Positions 9,816 through 20,818 of a DNA stretch of 32,970 bases are shown here, in pieces (position 1 is the stretch's first letter; the number at the start of each line of letters is the position of its first letter). A program made the position numbers and the translations under genes. Source of the stretch: Oceanospirillales bacterium (lineage in GTDB: Bacteria > Pseudomonadota > Gammaproteobacteria > Xanthomonadales > SZUA-38); NCBI GenBank assembly GCA_003233095.1, contig QIKT01000108.1, forward strand, positions 1 through 32,970, in the 5' to 3' direction. The notes beneath the pieces are model-generated. The model was given only the letters and a program-made list of their open reading frames with translations. It was not told the DNA's origin and made no database searches.

Positions 9816-11183
9816 ATGAAATTGTTCAAGACACGACTCATTGCATCAGCCACAGCCTGCCTGACACTGTCCGCTGGCCTGGCGATGGCAGGTGCCAAGC
9901 CAGACCAGATCAATCGTCTGAGTGAAGATCTGACCCCGGTCGGCGCTGAACGTGCTGGAAACGAAGCGGGTACGATTCCGGCCTGGACCGGAGGAATCAC
10001 TTCACCACCAGCAAATTACACGCCGCGTGCGCATCATCCTGATCCATTTCCTGATGACCAGATCCTGTTCACCATTGATGCATCGAACTCTCAGGAATAC
10101 AGCGAGAACCTGTCGGTCGGCCAGATGGCCATGTTCGAGCGGTACCCTGATACCTACAAGATGAATGTGTATCAGTCACGACGCACGGCGTCATTCCCGG
10201 AGCGGACCTATGAATACACCATCAAGAATGGTGCGACCGGTGAGCTTGCGGAGAATGGAGAAGGGGTTGAGAACGTGGCTGAAGGCTTCCCGTTCCCGTT
10301 TCCCGAGAATGGTCATGAGTTGATTTGGAATCACAAGCTCAAGTACAAAGGTGTAGGCAGCTTCCGCTATAACAACCAGGTTGCACCGACCGCTTCTGGT
10401 CAGTACACCGTGGTCAAGCTGAAAGAAGACTTGTTGGGTCTGTATTATGCCGAAGGCAACACGCTGGAGGACATCAGCAACATTCTGTTGTATTTCTATC
10501 AGGTGGTCGAAGCCCCTGCGCGGTTGGCTGGTAACGTTCTGCTGGTTCACGAAACCCTGAACCAGGCAAATCAGTTGAGACAGGCCTGGATCTATAACCC
10601 AGGACAGCGTCGCGTTCGCCGGGCTCCGAATGTCGCCTATGACAATCCGGGTACCGCATCCGATGGCCTGCGTACCAATGACATGTCTGACATGTTCAAT
10701 GGCGCCCTGGATCGGTTTGATTGGGAACTGGTTGGCAAGAAGGAAATGTATATCCCCTACAACTCCTACAAGGCACACAGTGACTCGCTGGACTACGATG
10801 ATCTGGTTCGTCCCGGCCATCTGAACACCGATGTCATGCGCTATGAGTTGCATAGGGTTTGGGTGGTAGACGCCACGCTCAAGGATGGCAACCGTCATCT
10901 CAACAACCGCCGTACCTACTATCTTGACGAGGACAGCTATCAAATTTCTCTGATTGACCATTATGACCGTCGTGATGAGTTGTGGCGTTTTTCTGAAGCA
11001 CACAGCATCAACTATTACGAAGTGCCTACATTCTGGAGCACAATCGAGAGTCATCATGAATTGTCATCGGGTCGCTATGTGGCCGTTGGTCTGGACAATC
11101 AGGATGAAGTGAACACCTTCAACACGCCAAGCAAACCGTCTGACTTTACGCCTCAGGCCTTGCGGAAACGTGGACGTCGATAG
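9816..11183 (+). CDS. DUF1329 family protein (LolA/LolB-like fold superfamily)
   Basis: 455 aa, signal peptide MKLFKTRLIASATACLTLSAGLAMA, LTPVGAERAGNEAGTIPAWTGG motif; directly follows the DUF1302 gene. Confidence 0.87.
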   Translation: MKLFKTRLIASATACLTLSAGLAMAGAKPDQINRLSEDLTPVGAERAGNEAGTIPAWTGGITSPPANYTPRAHHPDPFPDDQILFTIDASNSQEYSENLSVGQMAMFERYPDTYKMNVYQSRRTASFPERTYEYTIKNGATGELAENGEGVENVAEGFPFPFPENGHELIWNHKLKYKGVGSFRYNNQVAPTASGQYTVVKLKEDLLGLYYAEGNTLEDISNILLYFYQVVEAPARLAGNVLLVHETLNQANQLRQAWIYNPGQRRVRRAPNVAYDNPGTASDGLRTNDMSDMFNGALDRFDWELVGKKEMYIPYNSYKAHSDSLDYDDLVRPGHLNTDVMRYELHRVWVVDATLKDGNRHLNNRRTYYLDEDSYQISLIDHYDRRDELWRFSEAHSINYYEVPTFWSTIESHHELSSGRYVAVGLDNQDEVNTFNTPSKPSDFTPQALRKRGRR

Positions 11184-11207
11184 TCATTGACTAACACCAT
11201 CAAAACG

Positions 11208-11246
11208 GGCTGCTGCGGGGCATGACTTCGCAGCGGCCTTTTTTTT
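11208..11246 (+). terminator. Rho-independent terminator inside the cluster
   Basis: GGCTGCTGCG ... CGCAGCGGCC followed by eight T; 10-bp stem with one G-U. Confidence 0.85.
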
Positions 11247-11265
11247 AGCGTTTACGGAGACCCAC

Positions 11266-12345
11266 ATGCGCCGATCAATAACCGCCGTAGTATTGCTGAT
11301 GACGGCAACCGCGCTCACAGCACAAGTCACTGATGATCCAATGGACAGCCTGAACAGCAGTGAAATGATGTCAGAGATCATGCCGCTGGCAGATCAGAGC
11401 CTGTTGCTGGACGTCGCGTCATACAACGGTGGACTGGTTGCCGTGGGGCATCGTGGTCATATCGTCACGTCCGCTGACATGAACAGCTGGACTCAGCAAG
11501 CGGTTCCAACTCGTTCGACGCTGACCAGCGTCTATGCCATCGATGATCACATCTGGGCAGCCGGACATGATGCGGTGATCGTGCATAGCGCTGATGGCGG
11601 TGCAAGCTGGGAGAATCAATATACAGACCCGTCCCTGAACCAGCCACTGCTGGATATCTTCTTCAGCGACCAGCAAAACGGGTTTGCTATTGGCGCCTAT
11701 GGCTATGTATTGACGACCAGCGATGGGGGCATGAACTGGGAAGATGCGCCGCTGGAGATTGTCGAAGACAGTGCTGCCGAAGTAGATGAGTTGGGGGAGG
11801 ATGAAGTCTCTGATGATGACAACCTTGTCGATGGCGATGAGGACGACGAATCGGCCAACTATGACTTCGGAGATTATGAAGATGAATACAACGACTTCCA
11901 TCTCAACGCCATGGCTCAAATGTCCGATGGCACCTTGTACATTGCTGGAGAAACCGGCAACGGTCTGATCTCGACCGATCAGGGACAAACCTGGGAAAAG
12001 ATTTCTCTGCCCTATGGGGGGTCGATGTTCGGCGTTTTGGTCATTGGTGATAATTCGCTGATCACCTTCGGGCTGCGCGGCAATGTATTTCGATCCGATG
12101 ATGCAGGCCGGACCTGGGAAAAGCTGGATACTGGAGTCAATGACACCATGATTGGTGGCATTAGCAACCCGGATGGCAGCATTATTCTGGTCGGAAACAA
12201 TGGCCGCGTATTGATCAGTGATCAGGCGATCACTCAATTCCGCTCAGTGGTGATCGATGCAGCGGGTGATATCTCGGGTGTGATTCGAAAAGCGGTCAAT
12301 CAGTATTTGCTGATCGGTGAGAACGGAGTGATTCATCATGGATAA
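11266..12345 (+). CDS. YCF48/BNR-type beta-propeller protein
   Basis: Signal peptide; repeated SADGGASWEN, TSDGGMNWED, STDQGQTWEK, SDDAGRTWEK blades. Confidence 0.85.
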   Translation: MRRSITAVVLLMTATALTAQVTDDPMDSLNSSEMMSEIMPLADQSLLLDVASYNGGLVAVGHRGHIVTSADMNSWTQQAVPTRSTLTSVYAIDDHIWAAGHDAVIVHSADGGASWENQYTDPSLNQPLLDIFFSDQQNGFAIGAYGYVLTTSDGGMNWEDAPLEIVEDSAAEVDELGEDEVSDDDNLVDGDEDDESANYDFGDYEDEYNDFHLNAMAQMSDGTLYIAGETGNGLISTDQGQTWEKISLPYGGSMFGVLVIGDNSLITFGLRGNVFRSDDAGRTWEKLDTGVNDTMIGGISNPDGSIILVGNNGRVLISDQAITQFRSVVIDAAGDISGVIRKAVNQYLLIGENGVIHHG

Positions 12346-12393
12346 CGCTACGATCACCACACACCATCTCGTTAATAGCACCGGGAGTCAGGC

Positions 12394-14892
12394 ATGAGCG
12401 CGGCACAGAAAAAGGGTTTTGGTGGCTTCCTCGAAGGCCTGATTTTCGGCGCAAGAATCCCGCTACTGCTGATCTTTGTCGTGGTCACGGTCATCATGGG
12501 CTGGTACATGACCCAGCTACAGCCGAATGCCGGGTTCAAGAAGCAGTTGCCCTTGGGTCATGAATACATGCAGACCTTCATTGACTATGAAGCAGCCTAT
12601 GGCGGTGCCAATCGCGTGCTGGTGGCGCTTGTCGCGAAGGACGGCGACATGTTCGATGAGGAATATTTCAACGCGCTGTCGAAAATGACCGATGAGGTGT
12701 TTTTTGTCGATGGGGTGAACCGAGCCAGTGTGACGTCCATTTTCACGCCGAATGTTCGCTTCACCGAAGTGGTCGAGGATGGCTTCGCTGGAGGCAATGT
12801 CATTCCTTCGGACTTCCAGGCGAGTCCCGAGTCATTCGCCAAGGTCAAGTCGAACATTGTGAAGTCAGGCATCATCGGACGGTTGGTCACCGAGGAGTTT
12901 GATGGCGCGATGGTCTGGGCAGATCTGATGGAGAATGATCCTCAGACTGGCGAGCAACTCGATTACAAAGCGGTTGCCGACTCGCTGGAGAAAATCCGCG
13001 AGACCTATCAGAACGACAATCTGGAAGTCCACATCATCGGTTTTGCGAAGATTGTCGGGGATATCACAGATGGTGTGGTCTCTGTGGTCTGGTTCTTCGG
13101 CATTGCACTGATCATCACGGCTATCCTTCTGTTCATGTACTCAGGCTCTCTGAAACTGACCATGTTGCCTTTGTCATGTTCGATCGTCGCGGTGATCTGG
13201 CAGCTCGGGAGCTTGAAGCTGTTGGGCTTTGGCATCGATCCGATGAATATTCTGACGCCGTTTCTGATATTTGCCATTGGTGTCAGTCATGGCGTGCAGA
13301 TGATCAACTCCTGGCAGAACGAGGTGCTTCATGGCTCCTTGGAAGCCGTGCCGGGAGACGTGACAAAAGGCGTTGATTCGATGGAGGCAGCTCGCCGGAC
13401 ATTCCGTGCGTTGTTGATCCCCGGTGCAATCGCGTTGCTGTCGGACACCATCGGCTTCATGACCATTTTCTTCATTGATATTCAGATTATTCGCGAACTG
13501 GCTACGACGGCCAGCATCGGTGTGGCGTTGATCATCCTCACCAACCTGGTCCTTCTGCCTATCCTGCTGTCCATGATCAAGATTCGCAACGTGGAAGCAT
13601 GGCGAGCGAGTCATACTCGGCGAGAGAGCAATAGCGATGGACTGTGGCGGGCTCTGAGCAACATGACCAATCGGCCGGTTGCGGCGGTGGCTATTCTGCT
13701 GGCAGCAGGGCTGTTTGTGTTTGGTCATTTCAAGGGTCAGGAAATGCAAATCGGTGACTCTCAGCAAGGGGTTCCAGAGTTGCGTCCCGATTCCAGATAC
13801 AACACTGATGCGGCGATTATCAGCAGAAAATTTGCGCTCGGGGTTGATTCGATCAACATCATCGCAGAGACATCAGCGCAAGCCTGTACCGAAGACTATG
13901 AGGCCATGGCCAATATTGATCGTCTCGGTTGGCACATCGCCAACATCGAGGGCGTTCAGAAAGTGATCTCTCTGTCCGATGTGGCCAAGAAAATCAACAC
14001 TGGCTGGAATGAAGGCAATCTTCGTTGGCGTGTTCTGCCCCGCGACAATTTCGTCATGCGACAGAACCTGCAGGTGATCGAGACCAGTTCGGGCTTGCTC
14101 AACACCAATTGCGACGCCATGCCGATCATGGTGTTTGCCGAAGATCACAAGGCCACTACGATCAACCGGATTGTCAATGCGGTCGAGGACTATCGCCGTC
14201 AGTATGGCGAAGGCACCGAAGTGCTCATTCAGCCGGGCTGGAAGAATGTCCTCAAGGGCGAAATGCCTGGCTGGGAAAACCTGCTGAATACGCAAACGGT
14301 CTTCACCCCAAAGGACAAATCCGAACTGCAGCTGGGTGAAGTTAATTTCCGTCTCGGAACTGGAAACATGGGTGTGATGGGTGCCGTCAATGATGTGGTC
14401 GCCTCAGCCCAGTTGCCGATGATGGTGCTGGTCTATCTGGCGATCATCATCCTGTGCGTCCTCACCTTCCGATCCATTCGTGGCACCATTTGCATCGTCT
14501 TGCCGTTGGCGCTGGTCTCTGTGCTGGCCTATGCCTTGATGGCCTGGCTGGGCATTGGCCTGAAGGTCAATACACTGCCGGTTGTTGCTCTGGGTGTTGG
14601 CATCGGAGTGGACTACGGGATTTACATCTACTCTCGATTGTCCCTGTTGATGAAGCAGGGCATGCCGCTCAAAGAAGCGTATTTCCATACCATGAAGCAG
14701 ACCGGCAAACCGGTGATCTTCACGGCCTTCACTCTGGCTATTGGTGTGGGCACGTGGATATTCTCTGCGCTTCAGTTCCAGGCAGACATGGGCAAACTGT
14801 TGGCCTTCATGTTCTTCCTGAACATGATTGGCGCGGTTGTGCTGATGCCTGCGCTGGCTCGCTGGCTCCTGCGCCCAGGCGAAAAGGACTAG
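12394..14892 (+). CDS. MMPL/RND-superfamily inner-membrane transporter
   Basis: 832 aa; two TM bundles ([70 protein letters not shown]), [15 protein letters not shown] motif. Confidence 0.9.
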   Translation: MSAAQKKGFGGFLEGLIFGARIPLLLIFVVVTVIMGWYMTQLQPNAGFKKQLPLGHEYMQTFIDYEAAYGGANRVLVALVAKDGDMFDEEYFNALSKMTDEVFFVDGVNRASVTSIFTPNVRFTEVVEDGFAGGNVIPSDFQASPESFAKVKSNIVKSGIIGRLVTEEFDGAMVWADLMENDPQTGEQLDYKAVADSLEKIRETYQNDNLEVHIIGFAKIVGDITDGVVSVVWFFGIALIITAILLFMYSGSLKLTMLPLSCSIVAVIWQLGSLKLLGFGIDPMNILTPFLIFAIGVSHGVQMINSWQNEVLHGSLEAVPGDVTKGVDSMEAARRTFRALLIPGAIALLSDTIGFMTIFFIDIQIIRELATTASIGVALIILTNLVLLPILLSMIKIRNVEAWRASHTRRESNSDGLWRALSNMTNRPVAAVAILLAAGLFVFGHFKGQEMQIGDSQQGVPELRPDSRYNTDAAIISRKFALGVDSINIIAETSAQACTEDYEAMANIDRLGWHIANIEGVQKVISLSDVAKKINTGWNEGNLRWRVLPRDNFVMRQNLQVIETSSGLLNTNCDAMPIMVFAEDHKATTINRIVNAVEDYRRQYGEGTEVLIQPGWKNVLKGEMPGWENLLNTQTVFTPKDKSELQLGEVNFRLGTGNMGVMGAVNDVVASAQLPMMVLVYLAIIILCVLTFRSIRGTICIVLPLALVSVLAYALMAWLGIGLKVNTLPVVALGVGIGVDYGIYIYSRLSLLMKQGMPLKEAYFHTMKQTGKPVIFTAFTLAIGVGTWIFSALQFQADMGKLLAFMFFLNMIGAVVLMPALARWLLRPGEKD

Positions 14893-14902
14893 TCTTCCAG
14901 CT

Positions 14903-14929
14903 CCCCGATCCGCAGACTGCGGATCGGGG
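14903..14929 (+). other. Perfect 12-bp stem / 3-nt loop hairpin after MMPL gene
   Basis: CCCCGATCCGCA GAC TGCGGATCGGGG; no T-tract on either side. Confidence 0.85.
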
Positions 14930-15037
14930 ATATGTCAGGCTGATTGCTTTGCTGTTTCAGCGTCAGAAACCCAGGCACACGTTGCCCTTCGCCGGCTGAT
15001 CGGCGATAATTTGCACTTTCCCGTCGATTCAAAAACT

Positions 15038-17044
15038 ATGCCCAATCACAAGCAGTGTGCTGATGCCATACGAGCCCTCAGCATGGACGCCGTTCAGGCA
15101 GCCAATAGTGGTCATCCAGGCATGCCTATGGGCATGGCTGACATTGCCGAAGTACTCTGGAATGACTTTGTGCGTCATGACCCTGCAGATCCTTATTGGC
15201 CGGATCGCGATCGTGTCGTCATTTCAAATGGGCACGGTTCGATGCTGCTTTATTCAGTGCTGCACCTCAGCGGCTATGAGCTGCCCGTGGAGCAGCTCAG
15301 CCAGTTCCGGCAGCTGCATTCGATGACACCCGGGCATCCTGAGTGGGGTGAAACACCGGGGATTGAAACCACCACCGGACCTCTGGGTCAGGGTCTTGCC
15401 AATGGGGTTGGCATGGCAATGGCCGAGCGAATCATGGCCCATCGTTTCAATCGGTCAGGTCAGCAGATTGTTGATCATTTTACCTACGTGTTGCTCGGTG
15501 ATGGCTGTTTGATGGAAGGCATCTCTCACGAAGTTTGCTCACTGGCAGGGACACACGGTCTGGGCAAACTCATTTGTCTGTATGACGATAACAATATCTC
15601 CATTGATGGTGAGGTGGGCGGCTGGTTTACAGATGACACTGCGGCGCGCTTCCAATCGTACGGTTGGCAAGTGCTGAACCATGTTGATGGCCATGACGCT
15701 ACCTCGATCAAGCAGGCGATCAGCGATGCGCAGGCGCAGCTTGATAAACCGACCTTGATCTGCTGCAAGACACATATCGGATTTGGCTCACCGAACAAGC
15801 AAGGCACCTCATCCGCTCATGGCTCTCCCCTGGGCCCGGATGAAGTGGCCGAAGTTCGCAAGACGCTGGGCTGGTCACATGAACCCTTTGTGATTCCGCA
15901 GGATATCTATGACGCCTGGGATGCCAGAGAATCAGGCGCCAGGGTCCATCAGCAGTGGACTGAGCGCTTTGCAGCCCTGGAAGCCGCTGAACCTGAATTG
16001 GCGGCAGAGTTCGAGCGTAGAGTGGGCGGTCAACTTCCAGAGAACTGGTCAGAGCAGAGTCAGGCCATTATCCAATCATTGCAGGCCTCAGGGGCTAATG
16101 TGGCCACACGCAAAGCCTCACAGATGTCATTGGAGGCCTTTGGGCCGTTGTTGCCTGAACTGGTGGGTGGCTCGGCTGATCTGGCAGGATCCAACAACAC
16201 AATCTGGTCCGGCTCGACCGATATTCTCGATCAGACCGCTGATGGCAATTACATCTATTTTGGTGTGCGCGAATTCGGCATGACGGCGATCTGCAATGGC
16301 ATGGCCTTGCATGGTGGTCTGATTCCTTACAATGCGACCTTCCTGGTATTTTCCGATTATGCGCGAAACGCGGTGCGCATGTCGGCGCTGTTACCGATTC
16401 GCAATATTCATGTATATACCCATGATTCGATCGGCCTGGGTGAAGATGGTCCAACCCATCAGCCAGTAGAGCACATCTCCAGTCTCAGGCTGATCCCTCA
16501 GCTGGATGTCTGGCGCCCCTGTGATACGGTTGAATCTGCGGTCAGCTGGCAACAGGCTGTTGAGGCCGATGGCCCCAGTGCGCTGATCTTTACCCGCCAG
16601 ACCATTCCTCATCAGTCACGCGATGCCGACCAACTGGCTAACGTCGCACGTGGCGGATATATCCTCCACACAGAATCGGGCGAGCAGCCCGATGTGATCC
16701 TGATCGGGACAGGGTCCGAGGTCTCGCTGGCTATGCAAGCGGCAGCGACGCTGGAGTCAGATGGCCTATCGGTGCGGGTGGTATCAATGCCATGTACGCG
16801 TCGATTCGATCAGCAGGATGATGCCTACCGCGAGAGTGTTTTACCTGCGTCAGTCCGCGTTCGGGTTGCGGTGGAGGCCGCACAGGTGGACTACTGGACC
16901 AAGTACGTGGGTCTGGACGGCGCCGTCATTGGCATGACCGGCTTTGGCGCCTCTGCACCGGCACCTGAACTGTATGAGTACTTCGGAATTACGGCAGATG
17001 CGGTCGTCGCGGCGGCCAATCGTTTGCTGAAACAGAACACATAG
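15038..17044 (+). CDS. tkt: Transketolase
   Basis: [65 protein letters not shown]. Confidence 0.95.
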   Translation: MPNHKQCADAIRALSMDAVQAANSGHPGMPMGMADIAEVLWNDFVRHDPADPYWPDRDRVVISNGHGSMLLYSVLHLSGYELPVEQLSQFRQLHSMTPGHPEWGETPGIETTTGPLGQGLANGVGMAMAERIMAHRFNRSGQQIVDHFTYVLLGDGCLMEGISHEVCSLAGTHGLGKLICLYDDNNISIDGEVGGWFTDDTAARFQSYGWQVLNHVDGHDATSIKQAISDAQAQLDKPTLICCKTHIGFGSPNKQGTSSAHGSPLGPDEVAEVRKTLGWSHEPFVIPQDIYDAWDARESGARVHQQWTERFAALEAAEPELAAEFERRVGGQLPENWSEQSQAIIQSLQASGANVATRKASQMSLEAFGPLLPELVGGSADLAGSNNTIWSGSTDILDQTADGNYIYFGVREFGMTAICNGMALHGGLIPYNATFLVFSDYARNAVRMSALLPIRNIHVYTHDSIGLGEDGPTHQPVEHISSLRLIPQLDVWRPCDTVESAVSWQQAVEADGPSALIFTRQTIPHQSRDADQLANVARGGYILHTESGEQPDVILIGTGSEVSLAMQAAATLESDGLSVRVVSMPCTRRFDQQDDAYRESVLPASVRVRVAVEAAQVDYWTKYVGLDGAVIGMTGFGASAPAPELYEYFGITADAVVAAANRLLKQNT

Positions 17045-17078
17045 AAACTCTGTGCGCAGCATTGCTGTGCCCTACCTG

Positions 17079-17128
17079 GGAGCCTGTCGGATTTTCCGCA
17101 GTAAATCATGTCAAGTCCGACAGGCTCC
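17079..17128. repeat. Family-1 inverted-repeat element, short form
   Basis: Perfect 13-bp TIRs GGAGCCTGTCGGA (17079-17091) / TCCGACAGGCTCC (17116-17128); interior matches right end of the 22489 element. Confidence 0.85.
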
Positions 17129-17162
17129 TGGACACAATCACTGATGAATTGAGGAACCTGCT

Positions 17163-18173
17163 ATGGCGATCAAGATTGCAATCAATGGCTATGGACGTAT
17201 TGGACGCAATGTCCTGCGTGCGATTCACGAATCCGGGCGGCGAGAGGAATTTGATGTCGTTGCCATCAACGACCTGGGTGACCCCAAGACCAACGCGCAT
17301 CTGACCCAGTACGATACGGCTCATGGGCGATTCCCAGGTCAGGTCAGCATTGAGGGTGATGAGCTGGTGATCAATGGTGATCGGCTGAAAGTCTTCGCTG
17401 AGCGCGATCCGTCCAAATTACCATGGGCTGAACTGGGTGTTGATGTGGTTCTTGAATGTACTGGCTTGTTCCTAACCCGTGAAAAGGCCGGCATGCATCT
17501 GGCCGCTGGAGCGAAGAAAGTCATCCTGTCAGCGCCCGCAGGCGATCCGGTGGATGCCACCATTGTCTATGGCGTCAACCATGGCATTCTGAAATCCAGC
17601 GATCAGATCGTCTCCAATGCCTCATGTACCACCAATTGTCTGGCGCCCCTGGTCAAACCCATTCACGATGCCATCGGTCTTGAGAGTGGACTGATGACGA
17701 CTATTCATGCCTATACCAACGATCAGGTGCTGACCGATGTCTATCACAGCGACCTGCGTCGGGCGCGCTCTGCCACCATGTCTCAAATTCCAACCAAGAC
17801 CGGAGCAGCCGCCGCGGTTGGGCTGGTGATGCCTGAACTCAATGGCAGGCTTGATGGCTATGCAATGCGGGTTCCTACGATCAATGTCTCAGTCGTCGAT
17901 CTGACCTTTGTGGCCGGTCGCGATACCAGCGTCGAGGAAATCAATCAGGTCGTCAAGAATGCCGCTGAAGGGGAATTGAAAGGCATTCTGGGTTACAACG
18001 ACGAGCCACTGGTCTCGATCGATTTCAATCACAACCCGTTGTCATCCACCTATGACGCTGCACTGACCAAAGTGATTGGCGGCAAGCTCTGCAAGGTCCT
18101 GTCCTGGTATGACAACGAGTGGGGTTTCTCCAACCGCATGCTTGATACCACCAAGGCATTGATGAACGCCTGA
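17163..18173 (+). CDS. gap: Type I glyceraldehyde-3-phosphate dehydrogenase
   Basis: [30 protein letters not shown] active site, [12 protein letters not shown]. Confidence 0.96.
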   Translation: MAIKIAINGYGRIGRNVLRAIHESGRREEFDVVAINDLGDPKTNAHLTQYDTAHGRFPGQVSIEGDELVINGDRLKVFAERDPSKLPWAELGVDVVLECTGLFLTREKAGMHLAAGAKKVILSAPAGDPVDATIVYGVNHGILKSSDQIVSNASCTTNCLAPLVKPIHDAIGLESGLMTTIHAYTNDQVLTDVYHSDLRRARSATMSQIPTKTGAAAAVGLVMPELNGRLDGYAMRVPTINVSVVDLTFVAGRDTSVEEINQVVKNAAEGELKGILGYNDEPLVSIDFNHNPLSSTYDAALTKVIGGKLCKVLSWYDNEWGFSNRMLDTTKALMNA

Positions 18174-18190
18174 TCGCGAGAGACTTCAGT

Positions 18191-19372
18191 ATGTATCGCA
18201 TGACCGATCTGAACCTGTCTGGTAAACGCGTCCTGATTCGCCAGGATCTTAACGTGCCTCTTGAGGATGGAGAGGTCAGCAGTGATCTGAGAATACAAGC
18301 CTCACTACCGACGATCCGTACTGCCTTGCAGGCCGGCGCGGCGGTCATCCTGATGTCTCACCTGGGTCGCGCAGTTGAAGGACAACGCGATCCTGCGTTG
18401 TCCCTCGCTCCGGTGGCTCGCAGTCTCGCCGCTCATCTTGGGTTAGCCGTTCGCCTGGCAGATGACTGGTTGGCTGGCATCGAGATTGCGCCAGGCGAGG
18501 TGGTGCTGTGCGAAAATGTTCGCTTCGAAGTCGGTGAAAAAGCCAATGATCCGGTCCTCGCCGAGAAAATGGCCTCACTCTGTGATCTGTATGTGATGGA
18601 CGCCTTCGGCACCGCGCATCGTGCTCAGGCATCAACTCACGGGGTCGCGCTCAAAGCAGCTCAAGCTTGCGCAGGGCCGCTGCTCTGTGCCGAGATCGAC
18701 GCCCTGGGCAAGGCGCTGGATAATCCGGCCAGGCCGATGCTGGCCATTGTCGGCGGCTCGAAAGTCTCGACCAAGCTGACGGTTCTCGAAGCGTTGTCCT
18801 CAAGAGTAGACCAGTTGGTTGTCGGCGGCGGTATCGCCAACACCTTTATTGCAGCGGCAGGGCATGCCGTGGGCGCCTCGCTGTACGAGGTCGATCTGGT
18901 TGACGAGGCGGTACGGTTGATTGCCTCGGCGCATCAGGCAGGTGCTGATATTCCGATCCCGACTGATGTGGTCGTGGCCAAGACATTCTGCAAGGACGCC
19001 GCAGCGCGAACCATCCCGGTTGATCAGGTTGCAGAGGACGACATGATTCTCGACATCGGGCCTGATACCGCTGCGCGACTGGCCAAGCGGATCATGCTGG
19101 CCGGCACGGTCCTCTGGAATGGCCCGGTCGGTGTTTTCGAATTCGAGTCCTTTCGCAACGGTACCCAAGTGATCGGGCAAGCCATTGCAGACAGCAAGGC
19201 CTTCTCGATTGCTGGGGGCGGAGATACTCTCGCAGCGGTGGATCTGTTCGGGCTGACCGATCGAATTTCCTACATCTCGACCGGTGGCGGTGCGTTCCTC
19301 GAAGTGCTTGAGGGCAAGACGCTGCCCGCGATCGAAGTCCTGGAGCAAGCCGCTTGTCAACAGGACGCGTAA
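18191..19372 (+). CDS. pgk: Phosphoglycerate kinase
   Basis: [51 protein letters not shown]. Confidence 0.96.
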   Translation: MYRMTDLNLSGKRVLIRQDLNVPLEDGEVSSDLRIQASLPTIRTALQAGAAVILMSHLGRAVEGQRDPALSLAPVARSLAAHLGLAVRLADDWLAGIEIAPGEVVLCENVRFEVGEKANDPVLAEKMASLCDLYVMDAFGTAHRAQASTHGVALKAAQACAGPLLCAEIDALGKALDNPARPMLAIVGGSKVSTKLTVLEALSSRVDQLVVGGGIANTFIAAAGHAVGASLYEVDLVDEAVRLIASAHQAGADIPIPTDVVVAKTFCKDAAARTIPVDQVAEDDMILDIGPDTAARLAKRIMLAGTVLWNGPVGVFEFESFRNGTQVIGQAIADSKAFSIAGGGDTLAAVDLFGLTDRISYISTGGGAFLEVLEGKTLPAIEVLEQAACQQDA

Positions 19373-19429
19373 GCGACTGTGGATGTAATATTTCACGACC
19401 TGGACGGTCTGTTCACGTATCACTGACTA

Positions 19430-20818
19430 ATGTATCGACCGATGAATCCACCGCGTCAAACTGACACACCCACACTCAGTTCACAGGCCCTCCTGCCTAT
19501 TCAACAGGCTCTTGCCGCCAGACAACCTCAACGGGCGCAAAGGCTGATGGCTCGCTTGGATTCAGACGCTCTTGATCATGTCGATGGCCACCTGTGTCAG
19601 GCCGCTCTGTGCAGCCAGATTGGCCAGCATGCCGAGGCATTGAGCTGGTTGATGAGGGCCCTGGAGCGTACGGCCTCGTTTGCTCAGTGCCTGATCATTC
19701 AACAGACCATCATTCAGTTGGGGAGAGCGGCTGATGTGGCCGGGATTATCCGGCTGTCAGATCGTCATGACAGCATTCATAGCGAGCGTTTGAAACAGAG
19801 ACTGTTGCATGCCCATCTGCTTTGGCAATCGGGTCATTATGCTCAGGCCTTGATCCACTATGAGGCCTACAGTCGCCTGATGCAGTCCGATTCCAGCGTC
19901 AGTACTGGCCAGGTTGCCGAAGCCCTGTTGGTTTTGTCTCGAGCTCAATTGAGGATGGGAGTGTTTGCTGTCGCTGAGCAGAATCTGGATGCTCTGATTG
20001 ACCAGCAGACAGGCCACCCCTGGCATTGCAGCGCTCTGGAATTGAAGAACCTCTGCGGTCTCGGTGGTGATTCGAATGTCTCGGTCCCTGATCAAAAGAC
20101 GATTGTCTGTCAGTCCGACTGCCCGGTTGCAGCGCGAGATCGGGCAAGGCGGCACATAGTGTCACAGCAAGCGTTCGACACAAGGGCGCTGTCCGCCAGG
20201 GATCAGATCTCATTCGAGGGCGCTCAAAGGCTTTTGGAGCGATATCCGCAAGCGTCATCAATCCAATGGCATGGCCTGGACGCACAGATGCTGCACACTT
20301 TGGTCAATGTGTTGCCTGATAAGGGGATCATCGTCGAGTGTGGGGTCTATTTTGGACGCTCGATTCGCCTGATGTCCGAATGGACGGATCGGCCCATTGC
20401 AGGCTTTGACAGCTTTGAAGGATTGCCCGAATCGTGGGGTGACCGTGAACCCGCAGGTGCCTATTCCACCGGTGGCCAGCAGCCTGAGTTCACTGATCAG
20501 GTCAGCCTGTATCCGGGCTGGTTCTGCGATTCTCTGCCAGAGTTTGTCCAGACAACTCAGCCCGAGATTGCGTTGCTGCATCTGGACTGTGATCTGTACA
20601 CTTCAAGCATGGATTGTGTGACCCACTTGCAGCACAGTCTGGTCGATGGAGCCATTGTGCTGTTTGACGATTTGTTGGGTTATCCGGGCTACAAGGATCA
20701 CGAATGGCGAGCTCTGGAGGAGTGGCAGGATCAGCTTCAGAATGACCAGCGCGGTTGCTTGCAGCCGATCTCAGCGGTCATCATGGATCGGGCCGTGGCG
20801 TTTCGATGGCATCAATGA
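19430..20818 (+). CDS. TPR-like N-terminal region fused to TylF-like class I SAM-dependent methyltransferase
   Basis: Helical repeat-like N-half; C-half IIVECGVYFGRSIRLMSEW, GFDSFEGLPESW, LLHLDCDLYTSSMDCVTHL, GAIVLFDDLLGYPG. Confidence 0.75.
   Translation: MYRPMNPPRQTDTPTLSSQALLPIQQALAARQPQRAQRLMARLDSDALDHVDGHLCQAALCSQIGQHAEALSWLMRALERTASFAQCLIIQQTIIQLGRAADVAGIIRLSDRHDSIHSERLKQRLLHAHLLWQSGHYAQALIHYEAYSRLMQSDSSVSTGQVAEALLVLSRAQLRMGVFAVAEQNLDALIDQQTGHPWHCSALELKNLCGLGGDSNVSVPDQKTIVCQSDCPVAARDRARRHIVSQQAFDTRALSARDQISFEGAQRLLERYPQASSIQWHGLDAQMLHTLVNVLPDKGIIVECGVYFGRSIRLMSEWTDRPIAGFDSFEGLPESWGDREPAGAYSTGGQQPEFTDQVSLYPGWFCDSLPEFVQTTQPEIALLHLDCDLYTSSMDCVTHLQHSLVDGAIVLFDDLLGYPGYKDHEWRALEEWQDQLQNDQRGCLQPISAVIMDRAVAFRWHQ

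Noticed and set aside
10191-11057. 288-aa minus-strand ORF opposite DUF1329 gene
   Set aside because: Antisense artefact; no recognisable domain, and the opposite strand is clearly coding.
11419-12237. 272-aa minus-strand ORF opposite YCF48 gene
   Set aside because: Antisense artefact of the repetitive propeller coding sequence.
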